Shown: positions 17,460 to 25,008 of the stretch, in pieces
Position numbering within the stretch: the first letter of the stretch is position 1
Layout of the letters: each line of letters starts with the position of its first letter
Source of the DNA: Actinoplanes sp. NBRC 103695
GTDB taxonomy: Bacteria > Actinomycetota > Actinomycetes > Mycobacteriales > Micromonosporaceae
Assembly: GCF_030269485.1 (NCBI RefSeq)
Contig: NZ_BSTL01000016.1
Coordinates: 62,001-126,000, forward strand
Length of the DNA stretch: 64,000 nt
Direction: 5' to 3'
Notes under the pieces: generated by a model
What the model was told of the DNA's origin: nothing
Database searches by the model: none
Seen by the model: only the letters and a program-made list of their open reading frames with translations
Position numbers and translations under genes: made by a program

Positions 17460-18209
17460 ATGAGCGCGCATCCGCCGATCGTCATCCTCACCGCACGGGA
17501 GCCGGACTACAAGGCCGTCCGCGACAGACTGTCCGGAATCCGCGAGCCGCCGGGGGCGTCGGGCACCCGGTTCGAGGTCGGGTCCCTGGGCGTCGGCGAG
17601 GTGGTGCTGGCCGTGTCCGGTGAGGGCACGCAGGGGACGGCGGCGCTCGCCGAGCGGGTGATCCGGGTCTTCGCGCCGCGGGCGGTGTTCTTCGTCGGAA
17701 TGGCGGAGGCGCTGAAACCGGGCATCCGGCCGGGCGACGTCGTCGTGGCCACCCGGGTGTATGCCGGCCGTCCGGGGAAATGGGTCTGGCAGATGGATCA
17801 CGGTCTGGAGCGGACCGCACGCCGGATCGCCCGGCGCCGCGAGGGCGGACCGCGGATCCACGTCGGGGCGGTGACAGCCTCGGGAATGGGTGAGCCCGAC
17901 GCGCTGGCGATCGAGACGGACTACGCCGCCGTGGCGAAAGCCGGCGCGGTGCCGGCCGCGGTGATCCGGGCGATCAGCTCCGGCAACGAGGCGGCCGCCG
18001 CGGACTTCGCGCTCGCGCTGGCGTCCGACCTGATCGCGAGACAGCCGCCGGCCGGGACGGAACCCCGGGAGGCGCCGGACATCCGGATGAAGTCCAAGGG
18101 CGCCCGCCCCGGCGTGGTCGCCGGACTGGTCGGCGGCGGCGTCCGCAACCAGAACAAGCGCCCGGGCTGGTCGTCCGGCCCGGGACGTGAGGAACGGGGC
18201 CGGCGGTGA
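17460..18209 (+). CDS. Nucleoside phosphorylase/MTA-SAH nucleosidase-fold protein
   Basis: A 249-residue protein of the PNP_UDP superfamily. The core pattern is visible: VILTAREPDYKAV near the start, FFVGMAEALKPGIRPGDVVVAT (ligand loop) near residue 82, and IETDYAAVAKAG followed by VIRAISSGNEAAAADFA. The Glu of the usual ME motif is kept (IETD), but the usual catalytic Asp of ISD is Ser (AISSGN), so activity may be altered. The last ~55 residues are a basic, Gly/Arg-rich tail (MKSKGARPG, NQNKRPGWS). ATG 17460 has AAGGGGG 8 bases upstream; ATG 17421 is possible. Its stop overlaps the GTG of the membrane-protein gene (GTGA), so the two are expressed together. Confidence 0.7.
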   Translation: MSAHPPIVILTAREPDYKAVRDRLSGIREPPGASGTRFEVGSLGVGEVVLAVSGEGTQGTAALAERVIRVFAPRAVFFVGMAEALKPGIRPGDVVVATRVYAGRPGKWVWQMDHGLERTARRIARRREGGPRIHVGAVTASGMGEPDALAIETDYAAVAKAGAVPAAVIRAISSGNEAAAADFALALASDLIARQPPAGTEPREAPDIRMKSKGARPGVVAGLVGGGVRNQNKRPGWSSGPGREERGRR

Positions 18210-20107
18210 GCGCCGACGGCACGGTTCACCGCGACGGGCACGACTACTACCTGGTCCCGGCGGACGCCTCGCCGCGGCGGAAGCTGCGGTACGCCCTGCG
18301 GTTCCTCGAGTCGGGGCAGGCCACCACCGCGCGACGGCTGCTGGCCGAGTGCGTCGAGTACATCGACGAGCCGAGCGTCTGGTTCCACTGGCTGCTCGCC
18401 TTCTACAGCGGGCGTACCGCCTGGGAACTGTCCGGCGAGGACCGGGAGAGCCTGGACGCGGCGCGGGAGCGGATACGCGCGACCGCCGGGAACTCCTGCT
18501 GGTCGCGGGGGATCGACGCGGTGGATCGCCTGATCGAGGCGGGCGACCCGGCGGCGCTCGACGACCTGGACGAGGGCATGCGGGCGGCCGTTCTCCGGCA
18601 CCTCGACCGGGTGCTGGGCGGGGCGGTCAAGGACCGGATCTGGCGCCGGTCCGTCGATCAGGCGCGTGCGGACCGGACCGCCGACCGGCGGGCGGATCGG
18701 GTGGGGAAGTTCTTCGAGCCCGATCCGGCGGGACCGCGCGCCGGCCCGGTGCGGCCGCCCGAGGTCGACGCCGGTCAGCTCACGCTCGCGATGCTGACCA
18801 GCCTGATCGTGGTCGGCGCCGGGTGCCTGCTCGGGTGGCTCGCGTTCCGGCGGGGTGATTCCACCGCGCTGGTCGCGATCATGATCGGGCTCGCCGCCGC
18901 CTTCGTGGCGCTGGCCAACGGCGCCGAGTGGCGGTTCCGGGACGAGCGGCGCCGGGCGGAGGAGCGGGAACGCAAGTCGTGGCGGTTCCCGGGCGACGAT
19001 CCGCCGGTGGCCGGCTTCACCGGCGAGGTGGACCGGATGTACCGGCAGTACGTCGGCCGGACGGTGACCGGCGAGGCGGAGCGGATCGCGTGGATGCGGG
19101 AGGCCTACGTCCCCCTGTGCCGGTGGCGGGACGAGGTGATCGAGGCCTACCGCGGAACCCGGGTCGCCGCCGCGGAGATCCGGTGGCTGATCCGGTTCCA
19201 GCTGAGGGAGCTCGAACGCCGGTGGCGCAACGGTGAGCTGTCCGGTGGCGGGGAACGCCGGTCGGTCAAGGTAGCCGGGGTGGCGGGCGTCGTGGTCGCC
19301 GTGATCTGCATGCTGATCGCGGGGCGGCAGGACCTCGGCGCCGCGGTGACGATCATCGTGGCCGGCTGGGCGGCCACCGGTCCGGTGCTGCGGATCGCCG
19401 CCGAGAACAAGCGCGTCGCCGAGGAGGCCGAGGACCGGCGGGAACGCTGGAACGCCGCCTGGTTCGAGTATCAGCGGTGCCGGCATCACCTCGACGACCG
19501 GCCGTCCGACGGCGAGATGGCCCGGTGGCTGGACTGCGATCGCCGCCTTCTGCTGTGCCGGGCGCTCGAGGTCTGCGGGCTGGGGTGGAGCGACGTCAGT
19601 GCGTACGCGTGCATGGAAGCCCGCGCCGATCGCAGCAGCCGGGCGAAGGTCGTGAACGGGCCGTGGCGCTACTCGAGGTATCGGCTGACGGTGTTCCTGC
19701 TGACCGCGGACGGGATTCGCCAGGTCACCGCCGAACTCGACGTCGCGCGGGCCTCCTTCGAGGACTGGCGGCTGACCGGCTACGGCTACGACGAGGTGGT
19801 GGCGGCTCGGGTGGCGCGGCGCGGCGACGGGACGCGGGAGCTGCGGCTCGTCCTGCGGGACTCCTCGGAGGTGGAGATCGGGCTGGTCGAGGCCGGCTGC
19901 GGTGAGGACGGTGAGCTGGATGTCACCGGGTTGCGGAGCACGCTGTTCGTCCTCGAGGGCGCCGCGGGAGTGCTCAATCAAGGCGCGGGAGTGCCCCATC
20001 GAGGCGCGCGAGTGATCGATCAAGACGCGGGAGTGCTCGACGAGGAGAGGGGACGCCCCGCCGCCCAGACCCGCTCGAACTCGCCGGCGAAGTGCCGGAA
20101 CCACTGA
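18206..20107 (+). CDS. Four-helix membrane protein of unknown family, coupled to the nucleosidase
   Basis: 633 residues, not recognised. The first ~185 are soluble and helical (ARRLLAECVEYIDEPSVWFHW). Two hydrophobic hairpins follow: ~191-240 and ~354-398, separated by a ~110-residue charged, probably coiled stretch (RDERRRAEERERKSWR). The C-terminal ~230 residues are soluble. The very end carries a 7-residue repeat (AGVLNQG, AGVPHRG, ARVIDQD, AGVLDEE), encoded by a 21-bp DNA repeat, and overlaps the convergent gene by 88 bases. GTG start overlaps the nucleosidase stop. Pairing of a nucleosidase-fold protein with a multi-helix membrane protein resembles proposed bacterial defence or signalling modules; function is unproven. 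Confidence 0.7.
   Translation: MSADGTVHRDGHDYYLVPADASPRRKLRYALRFLESGQATTARRLLAECVEYIDEPSVWFHWLLAFYSGRTAWELSGEDRESLDAARERIRATAGNSCWSRGIDAVDRLIEAGDPAALDDLDEGMRAAVLRHLDRVLGGAVKDRIWRRSVDQARADRTADRRADRVGKFFEPDPAGPRAGPVRPPEVDAGQLTLAMLTSLIVVGAGCLLGWLAFRRGDSTALVAIMIGLAAAFVALANGAEWRFRDERRRAEERERKSWRFPGDDPPVAGFTGEVDRMYRQYVGRTVTGEAERIAWMREAYVPLCRWRDEVIEAYRGTRVAAAEIRWLIRFQLRELERRWRNGELSGGGERRSVKVAGVAGVVVAVICMLIAGRQDLGAAVTIIVAGWAATGPVLRIAAENKRVAEEAEDRRERWNAAWFEYQRCRHHLDDRPSDGEMARWLDCDRRLLLCRALEVCGLGWSDVSAYACMEARADRSSRAKVVNGPWRYSRYRLTVFLLTADGIRQVTAELDVARASFEDWRLTGYGYDEVVAARVARRGDGTRELRLVLRDSSEVEIGLVEAGCGEDGELDVTGLRSTLFVLEGAAGVLNQGAGVPHRGARVIDQDAGVLDEERGRPAAQTRSNSPAKCRNH
19964..20047. repeat. 21-bp tandem repeat, four units, in a convergent gene overlap
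   Basis: Units at 19964-19984, 19985-20005, 20006-20026 and 20027-20047. Each begins GCGGGAGTG or GCGCGAGTG; the rest varies. In the plus-strand gene they encode a 7-residue repeat; the last two units also contain the end and stop of the minus-strand gene. The period is a multiple of three, so copy changes keep the plus frame. Confidence 0.85.
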
Positions 20108-20784
20108 ATGTCGCGGCCGGCGTGCAGCGGCAGGCTCGGCTCGGGTGTGCCGCACCGGTGCGAGTAGATGTCCACGCGCAGCTGGCCGGACGCGGTGTCG
20201 GTGTCGACCCCGACCAGCCCGAACGCGGGGACGAAGTCGAGCAGCCGCACCTCCAGGCGGCCGGGGCCGGTCGCGGCCTCCGCGGCGAGGGCCGCCAGCA
20301 GGTCCAGGGTCGGCAGCAGGCGGTGCTCGAAGATCTCCGGGTGGTCCGGGATGGTGTTCCGGCGTGCGGCTTCGGCGACGGTCGAGGCCTCCGGAGCGAT
20401 CAGGGCGATGCGTACGCACGCGCCGGCCGCGAGCCGGTCCCGCAGCACCGAGTAGTGGTTGCGGACCGTGCGGGCCAGGGTGACCCCGACGATGCGGATG
20501 TCGCGCGCCTCGCTCAGGTCGAGATCCACCCCGGACGTCGACGGCGCCAGCAGCCGGTCGGCGCTCGCCTGGTCGCCGACGTGATCGCCCAGCTCCCGGA
20601 CCGACCGGGTGAGCGTGCTGACCGCGGACCGGCCGTGCAGCGAGTTGAGGGCGAGCAGGCCGAGCGTGGTGAGCGTGGCCCCGCCGATGACCGTGGGGCC
20701 GACCACGTCGAGGGTGCCGAGCACGCCGACGACGACAGCGACGGCGATGGTCAGGACCAGGTCGAGCTGCCGCATACGAGACAT
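20020..20784 (-). CDS. 2TM protein with a PLD-like (DUF5919-like) cytoplasmic domain
   Basis: A 254-residue protein. Two hydrophobic segments occupy residues ~6-50 (LVLTIAVAVVVGVLGTL and a Gly-rich second). The rest resembles a phospholipase-D-like fold: IRIVGVTLARTVRNHYSVLRDRL, then GACVRIALIAPEAS, then RLEVRLLDFVP and a later DIYSHRCG. No classical HKD motif is present, so it is likely a binding or degenerate domain. ATG 20784 is preferred over GTG 20793 because GAGGTG lies 6 bases upstream, inside the end of the gene before it. The family call is my inference from the pattern. It forms a short operon with the gene at 20795-21355. Confidence 0.5.
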   Translation of the reverse strand: MSRMRQLDLVLTIAVAVVVGVLGTLDVVGPTVIGGATLTTLGLLALNSLHGRSAVSTLTRSVRELGDHVGDQASADRLLAPSTSGVDLDLSEARDIRIVGVTLARTVRNHYSVLRDRLAAGACVRIALIAPEASTVAEAARRNTIPDHPEIFEHRLLPTLDLLAALAAEAATGPGRLEVRLLDFVPAFGLVGVDTDTASGQLRVDIYSHRCGTPEPSLPLHAGRDIQWFRHFAGEFERVWAAGRPLSSSSTPAS

Positions 20785-20794
20785 CTGATTCACC

Positions 20795-21355
20795 TCATGA
20801 ACCCGGAGTGACGGGGGATAAGCTCAGAGTAACAGCATTAATGTCAGATTGACAGTAAGCTGCTACGCTCAGGCGATGTCGGAGGTGTGCGGGAAGATCC
20901 GCCGGAGGCAGCCAGCTGAGCTCCGCCGGTCCGGCCGCGGGCAGCGTGGGCGCGGCCGGCAGCGACGGATGCACGACGATCACGGCCTCGACCAGGCACC
21001 CCCGGGGCATCGTGCGGCGGAGCCGATGCACGGCGCCGACCAGCTGCCGCACCGACTGCCCGATGTAGACGCCGTCGCAGAGGATGTTGCCGTCCGGGGT
21101 GGTCGAGTAGGTGCCGGCCGGCCAGGCGACCGCGTCGACCAGCACGACCAACGGGCCCTTGCTGATCGCGTACGGGATCGGGGTCTGCCCGGCGCCGGCC
21201 GGCACCGGGCCGAACAGCCGGACCCCGGGCCTCCTGGTGAAGACCGCCAGCATCCGGCCGGTCCGATCGTTGACCTCGTCCACGCTCGCGCCGATCGGTC
21301 GCAGGGGTCGCCGTTCGCTGTCCATCACGCCGTCCACGAGCCACCTCAGCCACAC
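20795..21355 (-). CDS. Hypothetical protein, possibly NERD/nuclease-fold related, with a TTA codon
   Basis: About 186 residues from GTG 21355 (ATG 21325 is an alternative). The middle reads GPLVVLVDAVAWPAGTY then GNILCDGVYIGQSVRQLVGAVHRLRR and VEAVIVVHP. This is weakly like NERD domains, where a VD(S/T)KxW motif is followed by a helix and a strand; here the Lys is replaced, so nuclease activity is doubtful. The last ~25 codons are A+T-rich with atypical codons, including an in-frame TTA at 20819-20821, and hold the TGTCA palindrome, so this end probably doubles as promoter for the next gene. Divergent from the STAND gene at 21546. Confidence 0.45.
   Translation of the reverse strand: MWLRWLVDGVMDSERRPLRPIGASVDEVNDRTGRMLAVFTRRPGVRLFGPVPAGAGQTPIPYAISKGPLVVLVDAVAWPAGTYSTTPDGNILCDGVYIGQSVRQLVGAVHRLRRTMPRGCLVEAVIVVHPSLPAAPTLPAAGPAELSWLPPADLPAHLRHRLSVAAYCQSDINAVTLSLSPVTPGS
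20842..20854. promoter_or_regulatory. Palindrome TGTCA-GAT-TGACA
   Basis: A perfect 5-bp inverted repeat with 3-base spacer, about 58 bases before the start of the 2TM/PLD-like gene (minus strand) and inside the unusually A+T-rich 3' end of the gene upstream of it. The same architecture, TGTCA-ACG-TGACA, occurs at 24580-24592. Likely an operator for a shared regulator. Confidence 0.55.
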
Positions 21356-21545
21356 TCTGGACCCCGCCTCACTTCCGGCCGATCGACCGGACAGGCCCCT
21401 ACGGCGATTCGGTCATGCCGAGCTACCGAAGGGCTTCCGCAGGCCTTCCGAAGGTGTCGATTGCGTACCGCTACGGTGGCGTCACCGACGGGTTATCTCA
21501 TACGGTCAAACGGTGCGGTTCTGTGGCGGCAGGACGGGAGGCACG

Positions 21546-24542
21546 ATGATCTACTCACTGCTCGGTGAGGTCGAGGTGCGGGACGCTCAGGGGCATCCCG
21601 TGGAGCTTCCGCGCGGGCATCACCGCACCGTGCTGGCGATGCTCCTGGTCCGGGCCAACCACCAGGTGTCCACTGCGGATCTTGTCCGGGCCGGATGGGG
21701 CGAGGGCGGGGTGAGCAACGCCCAGCTCTACAAGGCGATCTCCGCGCTGCGCAAGCTGCTCGACGACGCCGGGCATCCGGACGCGATCAAGACCGCCAAC
21801 CGGTTCGGCTACCTGCTCCAGGTCTCCGACGAGGAACTGGACACGCTGGCCTTCCAGCGCCTGGTGGAGCGGGCCGACGCGGCGCGGATCCCCGGTCACG
21901 GGGACGAAGAGGTGGATTGCCTGCGGGCGGCGCTCGCCCTCTGGCGCGGCCCGGATCCGCTGGCCAATGTCAGTCACGAGCCGTTCCGGCAGATCGTCGA
22001 AAGTCTCAAGGCCCGGCGCCGGCGGATCGCGGTCCGGCTGTTCACGCTGGAGAACCGCCGAGGCGAGCACGCCGCGATCGTGGACGACCTGCACGCCTTT
22101 GTGGCCGAGGACCCGGCCCAGGGCGAGCTCTGCCGGCAGCTGATGTTCGCGCTCTACCGCAGCGGGCACCGGCTGGACGCCATCGACGCCTACGAACGGC
22201 ACGTCGAGGCGCTCGATCGGGCGACCGGCGGTCCGCCGGAGGCGAGCCTGCGTGCCCTGAACTACGCGATGATCAACGACGAGAGCGACGTGGTCGCCTC
22301 GGTGCTGGGTGTCACGCCCGAGCCGGAGGTCCGCCCGGATCCGATGCCCCGGCAGCTGCCCGCGGCCGCCGCCGACTTCGTCGGGCGTGCCGACCTGCTG
22401 GCCGAGGTCACCTGGCTGCTGAGGCGTCCGTCGATGCCGGTGCTGGTGATCTCCGGACCGGGCGGGATCGGCAAGACCGCGCTGGCGTTGCGGGCGGCGC
22501 ACGACGCGGTGGGGGAGTTCCCCGACGGTCAGCTGTGGGCCGAGCTGCGCGGCACCGCGGGCCGACCGGCCGATCCGTCCGAGGTGCTGGCCCGGTTCCT
22601 GCGCGCGCTGGGCGTCGGCACGGTCCCCGAGTCGCTGCATGAACGCGCGACGTTGTACCGCTCGCTGCTGTCCGAACGCCGGGTGCTGATCGTCCTGGAC
22701 GACGCCGCGTCCGGCACGCAGGTGCGCGACCTGGTGCCCGCGAGCACGGGATGCGTCGTGCTGATCACCGCCCGGCGCCGGCTGCCGGACATCCCCGGCG
22801 GCGTCCACCACGTCGCGCCTCTGGAGCCGTTCGACCATGTGGTCGGCGACGAGCTGTTCCGCACCATCGTGGCCGCCGGGCAGGTCGATCTCGCCGGGCA
22901 GGACGCCGACGTCGAGGCGGTGGTGCGGATGTGCGGCGGCCTGCCACTTGCCCTGCGCATCGCCGCCGCGCTGCGGATCGAGGACTTCCATCGGCCCACG
23001 GCCGATCTGCGGCGCCGGCTGGACGAGCACGGTCCGGCTGCTTTCGAGTACGGCGACAAGTCACTGTCCCGGACTCTCGGAGCAGGCCTCGCCCCGCTGG
23101 ACAAGCTGGTCCGACGACTGTTCCTGCTGCTCGGGCTGCCGGCCGGTCCCACCTTCGGCGAATGGACCGCGGCGGCGCTGCTCGGCCTGCCGGTCGGGGC
23201 GGCCGGGGACGCGCTGTCCCAGCTCGCCGCGATCAGCATGATCGAACCGGCCGGCGACGGCCACGGCTACCGCTTCCACGACCTGACCCGCGAGTACGCC
23301 CGCCGCCGCGCCGAGGCCGAGCTCCCCGCGGACGAGCGCGCCGCCGCCGAGCTGCGGGTCCTGCGCGCGCTGCTGACGCTGGTCCGCAAGGCACACGCCG
23401 CGGAGTACAGCGGCGATTTCGAGGTCGTGCACAGCGACCTGCCCGACGTCGCGGTGCCCGCGCGGGCGATCGCCGAGATCGAGGAGCGGCCGCAGGTCTG
23501 GTTCGAGCGGGAGCGCGCGAACGTGCGCTCCGCGGTGGAACGCGCCGCCGCGCTCGGCGAGGTCGGCCTGTGCTGGGACCTGGCCGTCTCGTCGCACGAG
23601 TTCTACACGATCGGGGACTGGTTCGAGGACTGGCGGGTGACCCACGAGGTTGCCCTCGCCGCGGTGCGGTCGGCAGGGGACCGGCGGGCCGAGGGCGTGC
23701 TGCTGGCGGTGCTCGGACAGCCACCCCTGGTGGCCAGCGGCAGCCGCGGCGTCTCGGGGGTTCCCGAGCTGGAGGAGGCCGTCCAGCTGCTCGCCGCGGC
23801 CGGGGAGAACCACGGGCTGGCGATCGCTTTGCGTACGCTCGGGAACGCCCTGCGCCGGCGCGGTGAGCTGACGCGTCCGCTGATGGTGTTCCAGGACGCG
23901 CTCGAGCACTACCGGGCGGCCGGGGACACCGCGGGCGTGCTGCAGACGCTGCGTTTCATCGGGCAGACCTATCTGGACCTCGGCGACCTCGGCGCCGCGC
24001 GGGACATGCTCCGGCAGGCCGAGGCGGTCGCGCGGGAGCTGGGCCGGGAACGGCTGGTGGCGCAGGCCAGGTACTGGGCCGGGCAGGCGGCGCTGGCCCT
24101 GGGCGACCTCGCCGACGCGCGTGCCGCGTTCGGGGACGTGCGGGCGGCGTTCCCGGAACGGTCGCCGGCTCAGGCGTACGCGGAGCACGGTTTTGGTGAT
24201 CTTGCTGTCGCCGAGGGTGACCCGGATCGGGGCCGGCGGCTGCTCGCCGAGGCCGAGTCGCTGGCGCGGGCGGGTGCCGACGTGATGCTGGAGGGCCGGA
24301 TCGCGCTGTCGGTCGCCGGTCTGGAGAAGCGGCACGGCGAACCGGTGGACCAGCTCGTCGCGTTGCTGCGGGCGGTCGCGCGGTTCCAGGCCTGCGGTGC
24401 GGCCTACCTGGAGATCCGTGCGCAGGGGCTGCTGGCGGACGCGTACGACGAGCTGGACGACGTGATCGCGGCCGTCGCCGCCCGGGAGCGCATCGAGGAA
24501 CTCTGCGCCGCCGTGCCGCCCGTGGACCGCTCGAAGCGTTGA
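21546..24542 (+). CDS. STAND regulator: winged helix, BTAD, NB-ARC and TPR (AfsR-like)
   Basis: 998 residues. The winged helix (NAQLYKAISALRKLLDDAG) and BTAD (GHRLDAIDAYERHVEALDR) fill the first ~240 residues. The NB-ARC ATPase follows, with the entry motif ADFVGRADLLAEV, P-loop SGPGGIGKT near 305 and Walker B-like RRVLIVLDDA. After a winged-helix-like part (YRFHDLTREYARRR) come TPR repeats (ALEHYRAAGDTAGVLQTLRFIG). GGGAGG lies 5 bases before ATG 21546; the frame is open 145 codons upstream but that part overlaps the divergent promoter and gene. It sits in the middle of the nucleosidase/membrane/peptide island and may act as its sensor and activator, by inference. Confidence 0.88.
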   Translation: MIYSLLGEVEVRDAQGHPVELPRGHHRTVLAMLLVRANHQVSTADLVRAGWGEGGVSNAQLYKAISALRKLLDDAGHPDAIKTANRFGYLLQVSDEELDTLAFQRLVERADAARIPGHGDEEVDCLRAALALWRGPDPLANVSHEPFRQIVESLKARRRRIAVRLFTLENRRGEHAAIVDDLHAFVAEDPAQGELCRQLMFALYRSGHRLDAIDAYERHVEALDRATGGPPEASLRALNYAMINDESDVVASVLGVTPEPEVRPDPMPRQLPAAAADFVGRADLLAEVTWLLRRPSMPVLVISGPGGIGKTALALRAAHDAVGEFPDGQLWAELRGTAGRPADPSEVLARFLRALGVGTVPESLHERATLYRSLLSERRVLIVLDDAASGTQVRDLVPASTGCVVLITARRRLPDIPGGVHHVAPLEPFDHVVGDELFRTIVAAGQVDLAGQDADVEAVVRMCGGLPLALRIAAALRIEDFHRPTADLRRRLDEHGPAAFEYGDKSLSRTLGAGLAPLDKLVRRLFLLLGLPAGPTFGEWTAAALLGLPVGAAGDALSQLAAISMIEPAGDGHGYRFHDLTREYARRRAEAELPADERAAAELRVLRALLTLVRKAHAAEYSGDFEVVHSDLPDVAVPARAIAEIEERPQVWFERERANVRSAVERAAALGEVGLCWDLAVSSHEFYTIGDWFEDWRVTHEVALAAVRSAGDRRAEGVLLAVLGQPPLVASGSRGVSGVPELEEAVQLLAAAGENHGLAIALRTLGNALRRRGELTRPLMVFQDALEHYRAAGDTAGVLQTLRFIGQTYLDLGDLGAARDMLRQAEAVARELGRERLVAQARYWAGQAALALGDLADARAAFGDVRAAFPERSPAQAYAEHGFGDLAVAEGDPDRGRRLLAEAESLARAGADVMLEGRIALSVAGLEKRHGEPVDQLVALLRAVARFQACGAAYLEIRAQGLLADAYDELDDVIAAVAARERIEELCAAVPPVDRSKR

Positions 24543-24552
24543 TTGTGTCTTC

Positions 24553-24592
24553 TTGACATAAACCCCGGTCACGCTTTATTGTCAACGTGACA
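24553..24592 (+). promoter_or_regulatory. Candidate promoter with operator palindrome TGTCA-ACG-TGACA
   Basis: A consensus -35 TTGACA at 24553-24558 is followed 16-17 bases later by a -10-like TTTATT/TTATTG (24575-24581). The perfect palindrome at 24580-24592 overlaps the expected transcription start. This precedes the 54-residue secreted peptide gene (ATG 24720), leaving a ~130-base leader. Same palindrome layout as at 20842-20854. Confidence 0.55.
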
Positions 24593-24719
24593 TCAAGACG
24601 TGGTCCGGAACTCGGCTTGACGTCACCGCGCGCAGGCGCGCGCGTGGGGGCCGGCCAGCCCTCGGATGAACGCGCGCGCCGCAACTCCCATCACTTCCGC
24701 ATTTCCGAAAGGAACAGTC

Positions 24720-24884
24720 ATGCGCGCACGTCGTCGTAACCTCGTCGCGAATCTCGTGGTCGCCGTCGCCATCGTTCTGGGTGCCTTCACCGCACCCGCC
24801 GACGCCTCCGTACAGGCCGACGGGGACACGCCCGTCTGCCCGGCCGGTTCGGCCTGGGACAACCGTCTGAAGCGCTGCGTCTGA
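24720..24884 (+). CDS. Small secreted peptide with two cysteines (54 residues)
   Basis: Not recognised as a known family. Residues 1-30 are a signal peptide: basic MRARRRN, hydrophobic LVVAVAIVLGAF, and a likely cleavage site after PADA. The mature part would be about 25 residues and has two Cys 13 apart in CPAGSAWDNRLKRCV, which could form one disulfide loop. GAAAGGAA gives a good ribosome site. The gene has its own promoter candidate and a perfect 14-bp hairpin terminator, so it looks like an independent, strongly expressed unit. It could be a signal, a toxin-like peptide or an envelope peptide; the sequence does not decide. Confidence 0.7.
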   Translation: MRARRRNLVANLVVAVAIVLGAFTAPADASVQADGDTPVCPAGSAWDNRLKRCV

Positions 24885-24890
24885 CGGAAC

Positions 24891-24922
24891 ACCGGCGGCC
24901 CCGTTCCCACGGGGCCGCCGGT
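24891..24922. terminator. Strong hairpin terminator after the small peptide gene
   Basis: ACCGGCGGCCCCGT at 24891-24904 pairs perfectly with ACGGGGCCGCCGGT at 24909-24922 around a TCCC loop. No T-run follows, as is common in such genomes. It starts 6 bases after the stop. Confidence 0.85.
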
Positions 24923-25008
24923 CCCACTTCCGGGGCGCTCGGTAGAAAACCGGAAGGCTTTGTCCATACGGTCCCGTTCGCAATTCCGTACGCCGTACAG
25001 GAGAACCG

